The notes below the pieces were generated by a model. The model searched no databases. It was not told the origin of the DNA and saw nothing but the letters and a program-made list of their open reading frames with translations. Shown in pieces: positions 25,129 to 36,866 of a DNA stretch of 64,000 bases (positions within the stretch are counted from its first letter, which is position 1; each line of letters begins with the position of its first letter). The translations under genes were made by a program, and so were the position numbers. The DNA comes from Acidobacteriaceae bacterium TAA 166 (lineage in GTDB: Bacteria; Acidobacteriota; Terriglobia; Terriglobales; Acidobacteriaceae): positions 3,836,001 to 3,900,000 of the forward strand of contig ATWD01000001.1 of assembly GCA_000421065.1 (NCBI GenBank), given 5' to 3'.

Positions 25129-26283
25129 ATGAGTGCTACGGCAAACGTGACTAAAGTTGATTTCTACGAAGTCCTGAGCGTCTCGCGGGATGCCTCCGAT
25201 CAGGAGCTGAAGACCGCCTACCGCAAGCTGGCGATGCAGTACCATCCGGACCGCAATCCGGGGGACACGGCTGCGGAAGACAAGTTCAAGGAGTGCAGCG
25301 AGGCCTACCAGGTGTTGAGCGACCCTGAGAAGCGCGCGGCCTACGATCGCTACGGCCATGCTGCATTCAACGGAAGCTCGAGCGGAGCCGGTGGACCGTT
25401 TGGAGGCGGAGGCTTCGGCAATGCCCAGGACCTGGGAGACATCTTCGGCGACCTATTCGGCGAGATGTTCAACATGGGCGGCGGCCGCGGTGGCCGGTCT
25501 TCGCGGGTGCAGCGCGGGCGCGACCTGCGCTATGATCTGACCCTCGAGTTCGAAGAGGCCGTCTTCGGCGTCGAGCGCGAGATCAAGGTCCGCCGCAGCG
25601 AGACCTGCCCAGACTGCCACGGCGATGGCACGGCCAAGGGCAAGCAGCCCGTCACCTGCTCGCAGTGCGGAGGCCGCGGCCAGCAGCGCTATCAGCAGGG
25701 CTTCTTCTCGGTGGCCCGGACCTGCTCGGCCTGCGGTGGAACGGGGACGCTGATCTCCGATCCCTGCCAGACCTGCCACGGCGAGACCCGGGTTCAGAGC
25801 GAGCACCAGATCCTGGTCAAAGTTCCCGCGGGCGTCGAGCAGGATACGCGCATCCGCTACCAGGGCGAGGGCGAGTCGGGACGCTTTGGCGGCCCGGCCG
25901 GCGATCTTTATGTGGTCCTGAACGTGAAGGCGCACAAGTTTTTCGAGCGCGACGGCGACGATCTGCACTGCGTGCTGCCAATCTCCTTCCCGCAGGCGGC
26001 GCTTGGAACCGAGCTGGAGATTCAGACGCTCGAGGGCGCCGAGACCATCAAGGTCCCCGAGGGAACCCAGAGCGGACGCGAGTTCAAGCTGAAGGGCAAG
26101 GGCGTGCCGCACCTGAACGAGCGCGGCAAGGGCGACCTGATCGTCGAAGTTCGGGTGCAGACGCCGGCCAAGCTGACCCGCCAGCAGAAGGATCTTCTGC
26201 GGCAGCTGGGAGAGACCATGGAGGTCGAGAATACCCCGACCTCGCGTGGCCTCTTCGATAAGGTCAGGGAGATCTTCAATTAG
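25129..26283 (+). CDS. dnaJ: Chaperone DnaJ
   Basis: This is a 384-residue type I Hsp40. It has a J domain with HPD at 39-41, a Gly/Phe-rich linker (about 77-125) and four zinc-finger repeats ([32 protein letters not shown]; the last lacks the final Gly). The two C-terminal substrate-binding beta domains follow. It works with DnaK and GrpE in protein folding. It follows grpE after 55 bases. Confidence 0.96.
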   Translation: MSATANVTKVDFYEVLSVSRDASDQELKTAYRKLAMQYHPDRNPGDTAAEDKFKECSEAYQVLSDPEKRAAYDRYGHAAFNGSSSGAGGPFGGGGFGNAQDLGDIFGDLFGEMFNMGGGRGGRSSRVQRGRDLRYDLTLEFEEAVFGVEREIKVRRSETCPDCHGDGTAKGKQPVTCSQCGGRGQQRYQQGFFSVARTCSACGGTGTLISDPCQTCHGETRVQSEHQILVKVPAGVEQDTRIRYQGEGESGRFGGPAGDLYVVLNVKAHKFFERDGDDLHCVLPISFPQAALGTELEIQTLEGAETIKVPEGTQSGREFKLKGKGVPHLNERGKGDLIVEVRVQTPAKLTRQQKDLLRQLGETMEVENTPTSRGLFDKVREIFN

Positions 26284-26298
26284 GTCGTAGACAGAAGA

Positions 26299-26484
26299 GC
26301 GCTGCCGCGCGGGCGTCCTGCGCGGGCGGCGCACCCTTCGTGGCACGTATACCGGCACGCCCGAGGGCCTCCCGCTGGTCGGCGCAAAGATTTACGCAAG
26401 CGACCAACGGGAGCTGCGACCCGAAGGGGATATACATGTTACGAAGTGACCGCCCCACGCGCAGTGGGCTCGGCCGGCAGGCCA
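26299..26484. repeat. Palindromic intergenic repeat, near-complete copy
   Basis: It starts GCGCTGCCGCGCGGGC 15 bases after the dnaJ stop and contains CCCGCTGGTCGGCGC facing GCGACCAACGGGAG, CGTATACCGG facing GATATACATG, and TACGAAGTGACCGC. It ends CCGGCAGGCCA. A further 120 bases of AT-richer DNA before the next gene hold nothing else recognisable. Confidence 0.85.
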
Positions 26485-26608
26485 CCCGCTTTTACCCCGC
26501 TTAAATTACCAATTTGTTTTTTGTAAATGCTGCCTGGCAGTCTCTGGCCATCTTCTTCCGAGAGGGTAAGATCGTATCCACCGACTTTCCCAGCAGGAGA
26601 GATCGCCC

Positions 26609-27826
26609 GTGCGAGATCGATCGTCCAACGTCGAGGTAAACCTGATCGCCGGGCAGCAGGGTGCCGGATTCGCTGGAGGATCCTTTGTCCTTCCGCTTCG
26701 CCTAGGGAGATTGCTGCTGGAAGTCTACTTCGGGCTTCTCTCGGCGGCGTTGTTCGTCATCGGCGTAAAGTTTCTGAGGTCCGAAACGGCCTGGACCTTT
26801 GCCGACTGGCTGATCAACTATGAGGGCGGTTTCGTACGGCGGGGCCTGCTGGGCGAGATCGCCCTCCAACTCACTCGCCTGACGGGAATCAATTCGGTCC
26901 TCTTCGTCATGGCGGCCGGATTCTCTCTCTACCTGGCACTCTTTTATTGCGTTTGGAAGCTGCTGGATGAGTCGAGCTGGCAGCCTTGGGTGATCGCCGG
27001 AGTGGTCTCGCCGGCGACCCTGGCCTTTCCCGTGCTCGTTCCGGGATCGGGCTATCACAAGGAGATTTTGTACCTTACCGGGCTTGGGCTGCTCCTGCTC
27101 TTTTTGAAAAAGGGAGTTCGCCCTGCTGTGCTGTCCGTGTTCCTGGCGGTAGTCAGCGCGGTCGCGATTCTTTCGCACGAGCCGGTCGCCGCATATGGCC
27201 CCTATCTGCTGGCCGCGCTTTTAATCGCGTATCGTCCTCAGACGGCTTTAAAGTGCGCGGTGCTTCCGGCGGTGGTCGCCGTCCTCGCAATGGCCGCTGT
27301 CCTCATGCATCCCGGAGATCGCGTGACAGCCGACCGCATCTGCAGCTCGCTCAACGACGCCTCGCTTTGTACCGGAGCGATCGGCTATCTGGGAGTCTCG
27401 AAGTCCAGCGCCCGCGCCGAGGTCCTCGATGCGGTCCGTCAGTATCACTACTATCGGAACTACTCGATTCTCGGGCTGCTCGCCGCCGCCCCTCTGTTCG
27501 CCGGTATGGTCGCGATGTGGGAAAGAGCTAGACGCTCCCTGCTGATCCTGGGCGGGTGTTCTGTTGGGTCAATCGTTCTCTCGACCCAGCTCTTTTTGTA
27601 TGGAACCGACTGGGGCCGCTGGATCTATCTCCATATCCTCAGCCTGTTTCTGCTTCTGCTGTTCATCGATGGCAGATGCCGGGGCCGAGATGAAGGAGCG
27701 GAACCCCGATTCGTGATTCCCTGGTATGTACTGCCCTATATGTTGTGCTGGAGTATGCCCGGATATACCGACAAGGGACTCTTCGGCTATCTGGATCTTC
27801 TGACGCGCGCCCTGCGCCACATTTAG
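26609..27826 (+). CDS. Polytopic membrane protein, possibly GT-C-like
   Basis: This is a 405-residue integral membrane protein with about ten hydrophobic segments. A conserved-looking N-terminal loop reads DWLINYEGGFVRRGLLGE, followed by long extracytoplasmic and cytoplasmic loops. The segment resembles uncharacterised membrane proteins associated with polysaccharide biosynthesis, and a GT-C glycosyltransferase or polymerase role is possible but not shown. The start is GTG. It sits between dnaJ and lon without obvious functional link. Confidence 0.7.
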   Translation: MRDRSSNVEVNLIAGQQGAGFAGGSFVLPLRLGRLLLEVYFGLLSAALFVIGVKFLRSETAWTFADWLINYEGGFVRRGLLGEIALQLTRLTGINSVLFVMAAGFSLYLALFYCVWKLLDESSWQPWVIAGVVSPATLAFPVLVPGSGYHKEILYLTGLGLLLLFLKKGVRPAVLSVFLAVVSAVAILSHEPVAAYGPYLLAALLIAYRPQTALKCAVLPAVVAVLAMAAVLMHPGDRVTADRICSSLNDASLCTGAIGYLGVSKSSARAEVLDAVRQYHYYRNYSILGLLAAAPLFAGMVAMWERARRSLLILGGCSVGSIVLSTQLFLYGTDWGRWIYLHILSLFLLLLFIDGRCRGRDEGAEPRFVIPWYVLPYMLCWSMPGYTDKGLFGYLDLLTRALRHI

Positions 27827-27993
27827 GCGCCCCATCCGGTGGAAATCTCCTGTCGAAATTGGGATGAATTGCCGATGACGCGAGAGGCAGCGGGAGCGTC
27901 TGAAGTAGGAATGAGAGAGTCTGTAGCCGGGGGAAGACCGGCGTACGATTGCCAAAGGTGAATTTTCCGGGGTTCGGATGGGTGTTTGCGACT

Positions 27994-28022
27994 TTGACAA
28001 CACTTGCTGCATCGAATAGCTG
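27994..28022 (+). promoter_or_regulatory. Possible sigma-70-type promoter of lon
   Basis: A perfect TTGACA (27994-27999) is followed after 17 bases by TAGCTG (28017-28022), and a GATAAT overlaps just downstream. The lon start lies 24 bases further, so the leader would be short. No heat-shock sigma consensus was recognised with confidence. Confidence 0.3.
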
Positions 28023-28045
28023 ATAATTTGATAGAAGGACACTCA

Positions 28046-30490
<2,445 letters not shown>

Positions 30491-30557
30491 TCCAGGTGCC
30501 AAGCAGAGAACTGGGCGGTTCGGAGATCTTCCGGGCCGTCCTTTCTTTTGGAGTGAG

Positions 30558-30600
30558 AAGGAAAGATGATGGCCCGGCCGGCAGGCCATCGTCTTTCCTT
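30558..30600. terminator. Bidirectional terminator between lon and the enolase-like gene, built on a repeat remnant
   Basis: AAGGAAAGA-GATGGCC pairs with GGCCATC-TCTTTCCTT around a short CCGGCCGGC loop. The centre (30568-30590) equals the end sequence of the dispersed palindromic repeat in both orientations. The outer AAGGAAAG/CTTTCCTT arms supply T-runs on both strands. It lies between convergent genes and ends 5 bases before the enolase-like stop. Confidence 0.8.
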
Positions 30601-30604
30601 AGTA

Positions 30605-31951
30605 TTAAGGCTCGAGTTGAAGCGGATTCTGCGAGTCGATCTTTGCCGGGTCGAGCTCGATGCCGAAGCCGGGCGTATCGGGAAGTGTGATATGCGCACG
30701 TACAGGCACGAGGGGACTCTTTTCGAAGTGCTGGTAGTGGCGCATCTTGAGGATAAGGTACTCGCCCAGCGGGAAGGTCATCGGCGACTGGCTGGAGATG
30801 ACGTGAAGGGCAGCGCGCAGGCTGTGCCCATGAGGGATGACGGGAACGTCGTGCAATGAAGCGACGGTGCCGATCTTGATCAGCTCGGAGGTGCCTCCGC
30901 ACCACTCCGGGTCGGCCTGGACGACGGAGAGCGCTCCAGCCTCAAGATAACGTTCGACCTCCCAGCGGCCGTAGAAGTGCTCACCGGAGGCGATAGGGAT
31001 GGTAGTGCTGCGATGCATGGCGGCGAAGCTCTCGATCTTTTCGGGGTGGGTGACCTCTTCCATCCAGCGGGGTCGATACTGCTCGACCTGGTGGGCCCAC
31101 TCGAGAGCATAGGTCTGGTCCCATCCGCTGAAGGCGTCGAACATCAGCTCGGTATCGTCGCCGACGGTCTCGCGCAGGATGCGGACCAGCTCGACGTTCT
31201 TGCGCATGCCTTCAGGGCCGGAGCCGGGACCATAGGCCATGAACCATTTCTGATAGCGATAACCTTCTTTCTTGTTGGCGAGAGCCTGGGCCCGGACCTT
31301 TTCCGACTCAAGCGAGAAGCCGAGGCAGCTGGCATAGATCTCGACCGAGCTGCGGGTAGGGCCGCCAAGCAGGCGATAGACGGGGACGCCATAGTACCGT
31401 CCGCGCAGATCCCACAGCGTGTTGTCGACGGCGCTGATGGCCATGATGAAGAAGCTCCCGCGCGACTGGCGATTGGAGCGGTACATCTGGTCCCACAGGG
31501 TCTCGCCGGCGAGCGCATCTTTGCCTAGGAGGAAGGGGCGTAGTTCCTCGTGGACGACGATGGCGGCGCTCTTTTCGATGGGCCCGTAGAGGCCTTCGAC
31601 TTCACCTTCGGTACCTCCTCCAGCTCGAATGCGGAGATAGAAGGCGCTGGTCTTCACCTCGCGTGTTCCTGAGGGCTTGTCCTGATAGGGCGCGGGGCGA
31701 AGGGAATCGTAGACGTCGAGAGGATTGACCTGCTGCTGTCGATCGACACCGGCCTCGTCGGTGTAGTGGCCGTGGACTTCGAAGAGCTCGACCGCCCTGA
31801 TGGGGAGAGGTCCGGCTTTAGCTGACGGCGGAGCGGCCATCCCGTAAGCAGAACGAAGCGCGCTTGGGCACAGGGCCGCGAAGGTTGTTGCAGCCGCGTT
31901 GCGGAGGAAGTCGCGGCGGTTGAAGGCGTGGGGCAGCGAGCGAAGGGCCAT
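30605..31951 (-). CDS. Tat-exported enolase-superfamily (mandelate racemase-like) enzyme
   Basis: This is a 448-residue protein. A twin-arginine signal (NRRDFLRNAAATTFAAL) indicates folded export. The enolase-superfamily barrel follows, with metal ligands in LMFDAFSGWD, WMEEVTHPE and IASGEHFYG and a catalytic His in IPHGHSL. This set fits sugar-acid dehydratases of the mandelate racemase group (L-rhamnonate dehydratase-like). The substrate is not determined. Most relatives are cytoplasmic, so the Tat signal is unusual. It is divergent from another Tat protein; the 216-base gap between them presumably holds both promoters. Confidence 0.85.
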   Translation of the reverse strand: MALRSLPHAFNRRDFLRNAAATTFAALCPSALRSAYGMAAPPSAKAGPLPIRAVELFEVHGHYTDEAGVDRQQQVNPLDVYDSLRPAPYQDKPSGTREVKTSAFYLRIRAGGGTEGEVEGLYGPIEKSAAIVVHEELRPFLLGKDALAGETLWDQMYRSNRQSRGSFFIMAISAVDNTLWDLRGRYYGVPVYRLLGGPTRSSVEIYASCLGFSLESEKVRAQALANKKEGYRYQKWFMAYGPGSGPEGMRKNVELVRILRETVGDDTELMFDAFSGWDQTYALEWAHQVEQYRPRWMEEVTHPEKIESFAAMHRSTTIPIASGEHFYGRWEVERYLEAGALSVVQADPEWCGGTSELIKIGTVASLHDVPVIPHGHSLRAALHVISSQSPMTFPLGEYLILKMRHYQHFEKSPLVPVRAHITLPDTPGFGIELDPAKIDSQNPLQLEP

Positions 31952-32167
31952 GCAGAGAGTTCTCCTCTTTGAGAGACGCCACCATGCTAATGCCTCGCGG
32001 AGTTTTGTGTGGCTTATGGCTCTCGTCTTCTGCGACAGCAGCCTCCGGTCTTCTGTCTCGCGAGGACCGGCATAGAATGGCCGGGAGAACCTTGCGCCGG
32101 TATGTCGTGAATCGATGGACTACTCGGGCGATGAGGTCATCTTTTTTTAGAGAGGAACAAAAACAGG

Positions 32168-33652
32168 ATGATGGATCGCAGAACCTTTCTTGAGATGGCA
32201 GCGGGCAGCGCGATTGCGGCGGCTGCTCCTGCGCGCAGTGCCTTTGCATCGCCCACAAAAAGCGACGCGATGATCGGGATTCAGATCGGCGCGGTCTCCT
32301 TCGTCGATGAGGGGGCAGAGAAGGTGCTCGAGATCTGTCAGCAGGACGCGAGCGTCAACACATTGTTTGTGGCCACGTTTACCTACGGGCGCGGGATCGC
32401 GGGCCGCCAGGTACCGGGCCAGCCTCTGCCCGACCATGGAGCGCAGCAGTACGATACCGGAACTTTTCGCGGCGGCAGCTATACCCAATACGATCCGAAG
32501 TACTTCACAAACACGACCTTCAAGGAGTTTCGTGCGCCCGATCTCGGCAGCTACGACGTGCTCGAGGATGTGATTCCGAAGGCGAAGAAGCGGGGCATGA
32601 AGACGATCGCGTGGTTCGAGGATGTCTTCAGCAGCGGTCTGCCGGGCATCGAGAAGCTGCAGGAGGTCGAACTCTCAGGCAAAAACGCCACTACGCTCTG
32701 CTTCAATAATCCGAACTATCAGGCGTGGATGCTCGGCATCGCAGAGAACTGGGCACGCGGCTACGAGCTTGATGGAATCATGTGGGGATCAGAAAGGCAG
32801 GGCGCCTTTTCGAACATCCTGGGGGCAAGCCATGGGCATCCGAATCCCGAGCGGGTGACCTGCTTCTGCCAGTACTGTTTTGCGCGGGCGCGTTCCATGG
32901 GCATCAATCCCGACCGCGCCAAACAAGGGTTTCTTGAGCTTGAGAGGGTGGTGATCGCATCGCGCAAGGGGACAAAACCCAAGGACGGTGCCTACGTCGA
33001 GCTGTGGCGGCTGATGCTTCGCTACCCCGAGCTTCTTGCGTGGGAGAGTCTCTGGACCTCGAGCCTGCGGGCGGCGCAAAAATCGCTCTACGACAAGATC
33101 AAGTCGGTGAATCCGAAGCTTGGCGTGGGGTGGCACATCTGGCACAACAACTCCTTCAATCCGATCTATCGCGCCGAGCAGGACTATGCGGAGATGGCGC
33201 CCTACTCGGACTTCCTGAAGGTGGTGATGTACCAGAACTGCGCCGGCGAGCGCATGGTGGACTATGTGAACAGCGTAGGCAGCACGTACTTTGCCGACGT
33301 TCCCAAGCAGGAGCTGCTGGAGTTTCACTACCGCGTGCTCGACTACGGGAACGAAGCCGGGATGGATCGCTTGTCGGAGACCGGATTTTCAGCCGACTAC
33401 GTTTTGCGCGAAACCAAGCGGGCAAAGGCCGACCTCGTCGGCACGCAGACAAAGCTGTGGCCGGGGATCGATATCGATATTCCGACCGAAGCCGGCCACG
33501 CCAGGTGCACGCCCGAGGGGACGAAGGCGGTGGTGAAGGCCGCGTTTGAAGGCGGCGCGGACGGCGTTCTGCTCTCGAGAAAGTACTCGGAGATGAAGCT
33601 TGCCAATCTGCGCGGCGCAGGCGAAGCCCTCAAGGAGCTTCACCTGGCCTGA
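32168..33652 (+). CDS. Tat-exported protein, probable TIM-barrel hydrolase-like, substrate unknown
   Basis: This is a 494-residue protein with a Tat-like signal (DRRTFLEMAAGSAIAAAAP). The sequence alternates strands and helices in the manner of a glycoside-hydrolase-like barrel (KKRGMKTIAWFEDVFSS, GYELDGIMWGSERQG, KLGVGWHIWHNN). A Cys-rich bit (CFCQYCFARARSMG) is conspicuous. I cannot place it in a named family with certainty. It is transcribed divergently from the enolase-like gene and may act on the same plant- or polysaccharide-derived substrate in the periplasm. Two ATG codons occur at the start; the first is used. Confidence 0.7.
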   Translation: MMDRRTFLEMAAGSAIAAAAPARSAFASPTKSDAMIGIQIGAVSFVDEGAEKVLEICQQDASVNTLFVATFTYGRGIAGRQVPGQPLPDHGAQQYDTGTFRGGSYTQYDPKYFTNTTFKEFRAPDLGSYDVLEDVIPKAKKRGMKTIAWFEDVFSSGLPGIEKLQEVELSGKNATTLCFNNPNYQAWMLGIAENWARGYELDGIMWGSERQGAFSNILGASHGHPNPERVTCFCQYCFARARSMGINPDRAKQGFLELERVVIASRKGTKPKDGAYVELWRLMLRYPELLAWESLWTSSLRAAQKSLYDKIKSVNPKLGVGWHIWHNNSFNPIYRAEQDYAEMAPYSDFLKVVMYQNCAGERMVDYVNSVGSTYFADVPKQELLEFHYRVLDYGNEAGMDRLSETGFSADYVLRETKRAKADLVGTQTKLWPGIDIDIPTEAGHARCTPEGTKAVVKAAFEGGADGVLLSRKYSEMKLANLRGAGEALKELHLA

Positions 33653-33655
33653 AAG

Positions 33656-34057
33656 TTAGCCGTGATGAAAGATCTTGCCCGTGCCGGGCTCGATCACCTC
33701 GAGCTCGACATGGGTGAGACCCTTCTTATGAATGCCGAGCTTGTGGGCCGCCGCAGGAGTGAGATCGAGGATGCGGCCCGATTGCACCGGGCCGCGATCG
33801 TTGATGAGCAACACCGCGGTCTTGTGGTTGTTGAGGTTGGTGACGCGGATCTTCGTTCCAAAGGGAAGCGTCTGGTGGGCTGCAGTCATCGCGGAGGCGT
33901 GATAGAGCTGGCCGCTTGCGGTGTGGCGTCCATTCAGGCGGTTGGAGTAGACCGCGGCGAGACCGCTCTGCTTCTGATCGTCGTCGACAGGTGCGGCTAT
34001 GAGATGAGAGGCCGACGCAAAGAGAGCGAGCACGAGCGTCGCGCGGAATTTGTTCAT
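33656..34057 (-). CDS. RlpA-like double-psi beta-barrel protein
   Basis: This is a 133-residue protein with a signal peptide (1-22) and a double-psi beta-barrel of the RlpA type: GLAAVYSNRLNGRHTASGQ, then LPFGTKIRVTNLNNHKTAVL, INDRGP and GRILDLTPAAA. RlpA proteins bind or cut peptidoglycan glycans at the septum. The C-terminal SPOR domain of the E. coli protein is absent, as in many short relatives. It is convergent with the preceding gene, with 3 bases between stop codons. Confidence 0.9.
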   Translation of the reverse strand: MNKFRATLVLALFASASHLIAAPVDDDQKQSGLAAVYSNRLNGRHTASGQLYHASAMTAAHQTLPFGTKIRVTNLNNHKTAVLLINDRGPVQSGRILDLTPAAAHKLGIHKKGLTHVELEVIEPGTGKIFHHG

Positions 34058-34198
34058 AAAGATCTCCTTCAGCGGGGCCCGGTCTTCTGATTTTGAGTGC
34101 TTTGCGGCGATCTTACCCGGAGATGCTTACGGACTTATTACAAAATCTTTCATCCCCCACGGCGATGCTGCACAGCCGGATGCGGCATCTTAAAAAGG

Positions 34199-35159
34199 AT
34201 GCGAACGATTACCCTTGAAGAACATTTTGTTACACGTTCCTACAACGAAGCTGTAGGAAGATCGGAGTTGCAGCCGCCGGCGATTCTGGAACGGCTGCTC
34301 GATCTGGGAGCTGGCCGCATCGCGGCGATGGATGAGGCTGGCGTTGACCTTCAGGTGATGTCGCTGGTCACGCTGGGGATCGACCGTCTGGATCGCTCGA
34401 CGTCGGTGGTTCGCGATGTGAATGATGAGCTCGGCGCTGCTGTCGCGGAGAATCCGGAGCGTCTCCAGGGATTTGCAACGGTGGCCCTCAAGGATCCGGA
34501 TGCGGCGATCGCCGAGCTAGAACGCATGGCTGCCAAGTCAGGCTTCGTTGGCGTGATGGTGTCGGGTACGGTGGAGGGGCGTTTTCTCGACGACGCGCGG
34601 TTCCTTCCATTTCTCGAGGCCGCGGCATCTCTCAAGCTGCCGGTTTATCTTCATCCGGATTTTCCTCCGCAGCCGGTGAAGGACGTCTATTTTTCCGGGC
34701 TCGAAGAGAATGCCGCCAGGGCGCTTTCGATTGCGGGCTGGGGATGGCACGCGGAGACCGCACTGCACACCCTGCGAATGATCGTCGCCGGAGTCTTCGA
34801 TCGCGTGCCGGCTCTACAGTTGGTGATCGGGCATATGGGCGAGGGCATTCCTTTCGCGCTGGCTCGTTCGAGCCACGTCCTCTCGCAGGCTGCGCCGAAG
34901 CTGCAGCGAAAGGTGGCGGATACTTCAAGACCAATATTCACCTGACGACAAGTGGATACTTCACGCGGCCTCCCTTTACGTGCGCTGTCGACGTGGTCGG
35001 GCTCGATCGCATGATGTTCTCGGTCGATTATCCCTTCAGTCCCAACACCAGGGGGCGCGAGTTTCTGGAGGAGATTCGGCCGACCCTCAGCGAAGAGCAG
35101 ATGAGATGCTGACGCATGGGAATGCGAAGCGGCTGCTGGCCCTGCATCGACACATATAA
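34199..35159 (+). pseudogene. Amidohydrolase (ACMSD-like) broken by two frameshifts
   Basis: The first 245 or so residues (MRTITLEEHFVTRSYNEA, later GHMGEGIPFALAR) are a clear amidohydrolase-2/ACMSD-type metal hydrolase. The frame ends early at 34945. The expected continuation (GGGYFKTNIHLTTSGYF to MMFSVDYPF) runs on in a second frame to about 35107. The last family residues (LTHGNAKRLLALHRH) are in the third frame. Two single-base losses near 34905-34925 and 35105-35115 explain this. Decay or sequencing error are both possible; a programmed shift is unlikely. The ATG at 34199 follows AAAAAGG directly. Confidence 0.8.
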
Positions 35160-35162
35160 ACC

Positions 35163-35242
35163 GCGATTTTTTGGGAAAGAGGGGCATCACCTGCCGGCCG
35201 AGCGCAGTGGGCCCGCGCGGCAGCGCCTGTTTTCCCCAAAAG
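35163..35242. repeat. Shortened palindromic repeat with terminator-like outer arms
   Basis: GCGATTTTTTGGGAAA on the left and TTTTCCCCAAAAGC on the right flank the repeat ends CCTGCCGGCC and GCGCGGCAGCGCC. The outer arms are complementary and T-rich on both strands, and it lies between the convergent amidohydrolase remnant and the EcsC gene. It probably acts as a bidirectional terminator. Confidence 0.75.
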
Positions 35243-35256
35243 CATGTCGATACGGC

Positions 35257-36057
35257 TTAGCGCTGAGAACGCAACCGTTCGTACTCGCCGCGAATCAGCT
35301 CTGAGCCATACGTGCGTTCAAGGCGGCGGATGGTGAAGTGCCCCTGGGCCAGCCGCTGGAAGTGCTGGCTGAAGATCATGTTGATCGTGAGTCCACCAGC
35401 CGCGCCTGCGATGGGAATCATCTGCGCGGCGGCCTTCTCGCTGACCTCGATGCCGAAGCGGGCGGCGATCCTGGACAGAAAGGACACGACGGCGGGGCTG
35501 CCTTCGCGGCTGAGCCCCTGGGACGCCACATGGGCCACTGCATCGCGGGTGACCTGCATGAGCGCCGCGCGAGCCGCATAGTAGGTGCTCTGCAGCACAT
35601 CGGCGTGCGTTCCGCCTGGCCCGAGCGCCAACACCTGCAGGCAGGCAAGGGCACTCTCGGGCTGGGAGAGATCTTCTCCGTTGCTGCGCGCGATATCGAC
35701 GATGGAGTGCAGCATGAGGGTGGTGGTGACGGGAAGCTCGACGGCGAGACCGGGAAGGCCGAAGAATCCGCCGAGGGCTCCCGTCACACCAGTCGCCGCG
35801 GTGTGTAGTCTGGCGCTGCGAGACGGGGAGGGGGAGGAGCCGGGACGGCCGACGCGAATGGCGATGCGAAGACACTGCTCGAGCGCCTTGTTGATGGCAT
35901 CGCTGAGCGACGCCTGGGCTCCGGTGGGAACGAGCCGCAGCAGAGCCTCGACGGGAACGCCGACCTTATTGGCGATGGTCATGGCGAAGCTTTGGTCTTC
36001 GAGTTTTTCGACTGCATCGGTAAGGGCTGCCTGATCGGCTGGCGTCAGTTCACTCAT
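35257..36057 (-). CDS. EcsC family protein
   Basis: This is a 266-residue protein of the EcsC family. Hydrophobic helices lie near TGVTGALGGFFGLPGLAVELPVTT and AAAQMIPIAGAAGGLTINM, and the C-terminus reads HFTIRRLERTYG, a typical end of the family. EcsC proteins are membrane-associated and of unsettled function. It is separated from the upstream peroxiredoxin gene start by a different transcription unit; the next gene upstream on this strand ends 62 bases away. Confidence 0.85.
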   Translation of the reverse strand: MSELTPADQAALTDAVEKLEDQSFAMTIANKVGVPVEALLRLVPTGAQASLSDAINKALEQCLRIAIRVGRPGSSPSPSRSARLHTAATGVTGALGGFFGLPGLAVELPVTTTLMLHSIVDIARSNGEDLSQPESALACLQVLALGPGGTHADVLQSTYYAARAALMQVTRDAVAHVASQGLSREGSPAVVSFLSRIAARFGIEVSEKAAAQMIPIAGAAGGLTINMIFSQHFQRLAQGHFTIRRLERTYGSELIRGEYERLRSQR

Positions 36058-36119
36058 CGGGTCCTCTGCTTCTGTGTATAGATGTGTTTCGGCCTGGGGA
36101 AGGTGGATGGCGCGCTACT

Positions 36120-36815
36120 TTATCTTGCGAGGGCGTCGAGCGCGGCGAAGACATCGGCGGGCTCCGGTCGGACGCGAAAGTCGGCGTGCGCCTCGGCGAG
36201 GGTGACGATGTTGTTGCGATCGACGACGAAGATACCGGGCAGCGGGAGCCGCCAGCTGGCTTCGGTAGCGTTGTGATAGTTCAGACCGGCGTTGTTGAAG
36301 GGGATGTTCACCAGGATGGATTGGTAGTAGCGCCGCTGCTCGGGCGACAGGGTATACGCGAGACCGAACTTTTCCGAGACGTCGCAGCCAGCGTCGGTGA
36401 GCAGAGGAAAGGGCAAGCCGTGCTGATCGAGCATGAAGACGTTCTGCCTGGGAGCCTGCGGGGAGATGGCGACAAACAGCGCTCCACGACTGCGCAGCCC
36501 GGAGCCGAACTCGCGCCAGTTCTCGAGTTCGGTGACGCAGTACGGGCACCAGCGGCCGCGAAAGAACTTGATGACGACCGGGCCCAGCGCGACGAGGTCG
36601 GCGGAGTGAACCGTTTTTCCGGTACGGGCATCAGGAAGCGTGAAGGAGGGTGCCTCGGAGCCTGGCTTGAGGATGCGATCCTCGATGCCGGTCGCGAAGA
36701 GCTCTGCAATCGCCTTCTCCGAGAAGGCAAGGCGCTCCGGCTGCACAAGAGCACGGGTGTTCTGGGTGATGCGGTCGAGTTGGTCCTGGAGCGAGGTCTT
36801 GAGAGAAGCGGCCAC
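36120..36815 (-). CDS. Peroxiredoxin-like AhpC/TSA family protein
   Basis: This is a 231-residue cytoplasmic thioredoxin-fold protein. A helical N-terminal extension (about 1-50) precedes the AhpC/TSA domain. The active site is RGRWCPYC (C90 and C93), a CxxC arrangement more like thioredoxin than classic 2-Cys peroxiredoxins. It may reduce alkyl hydroperoxides. Neighbours do not reveal its electron donor. Confidence 0.88.
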   Translation of the reverse strand: MAASLKTSLQDQLDRITQNTRALVQPERLAFSEKAIAELFATGIEDRILKPGSEAPSFTLPDARTGKTVHSADLVALGPVVIKFFRGRWCPYCVTELENWREFGSGLRSRGALFVAISPQAPRQNVFMLDQHGLPFPLLTDAGCDVSEKFGLAYTLSPEQRRYYQSILVNIPFNNAGLNYHNATEASWRLPLPGIFVVDRNNIVTLAEAHADFRVRPEPADVFAALDALAR

Positions 36816-36866
36816 GATTTATTATCTCAGTCTTTTCTGGGCCGGAGAGCGTGACCTGCCGGTCAA

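Noticed and set aside
34897..35112. Programmed frameshift in the amidohydrolase
   Set aside because: No slippery heptamer and downstream structure were seen, and a second shift is needed as well, so decay or sequencing error is simpler.
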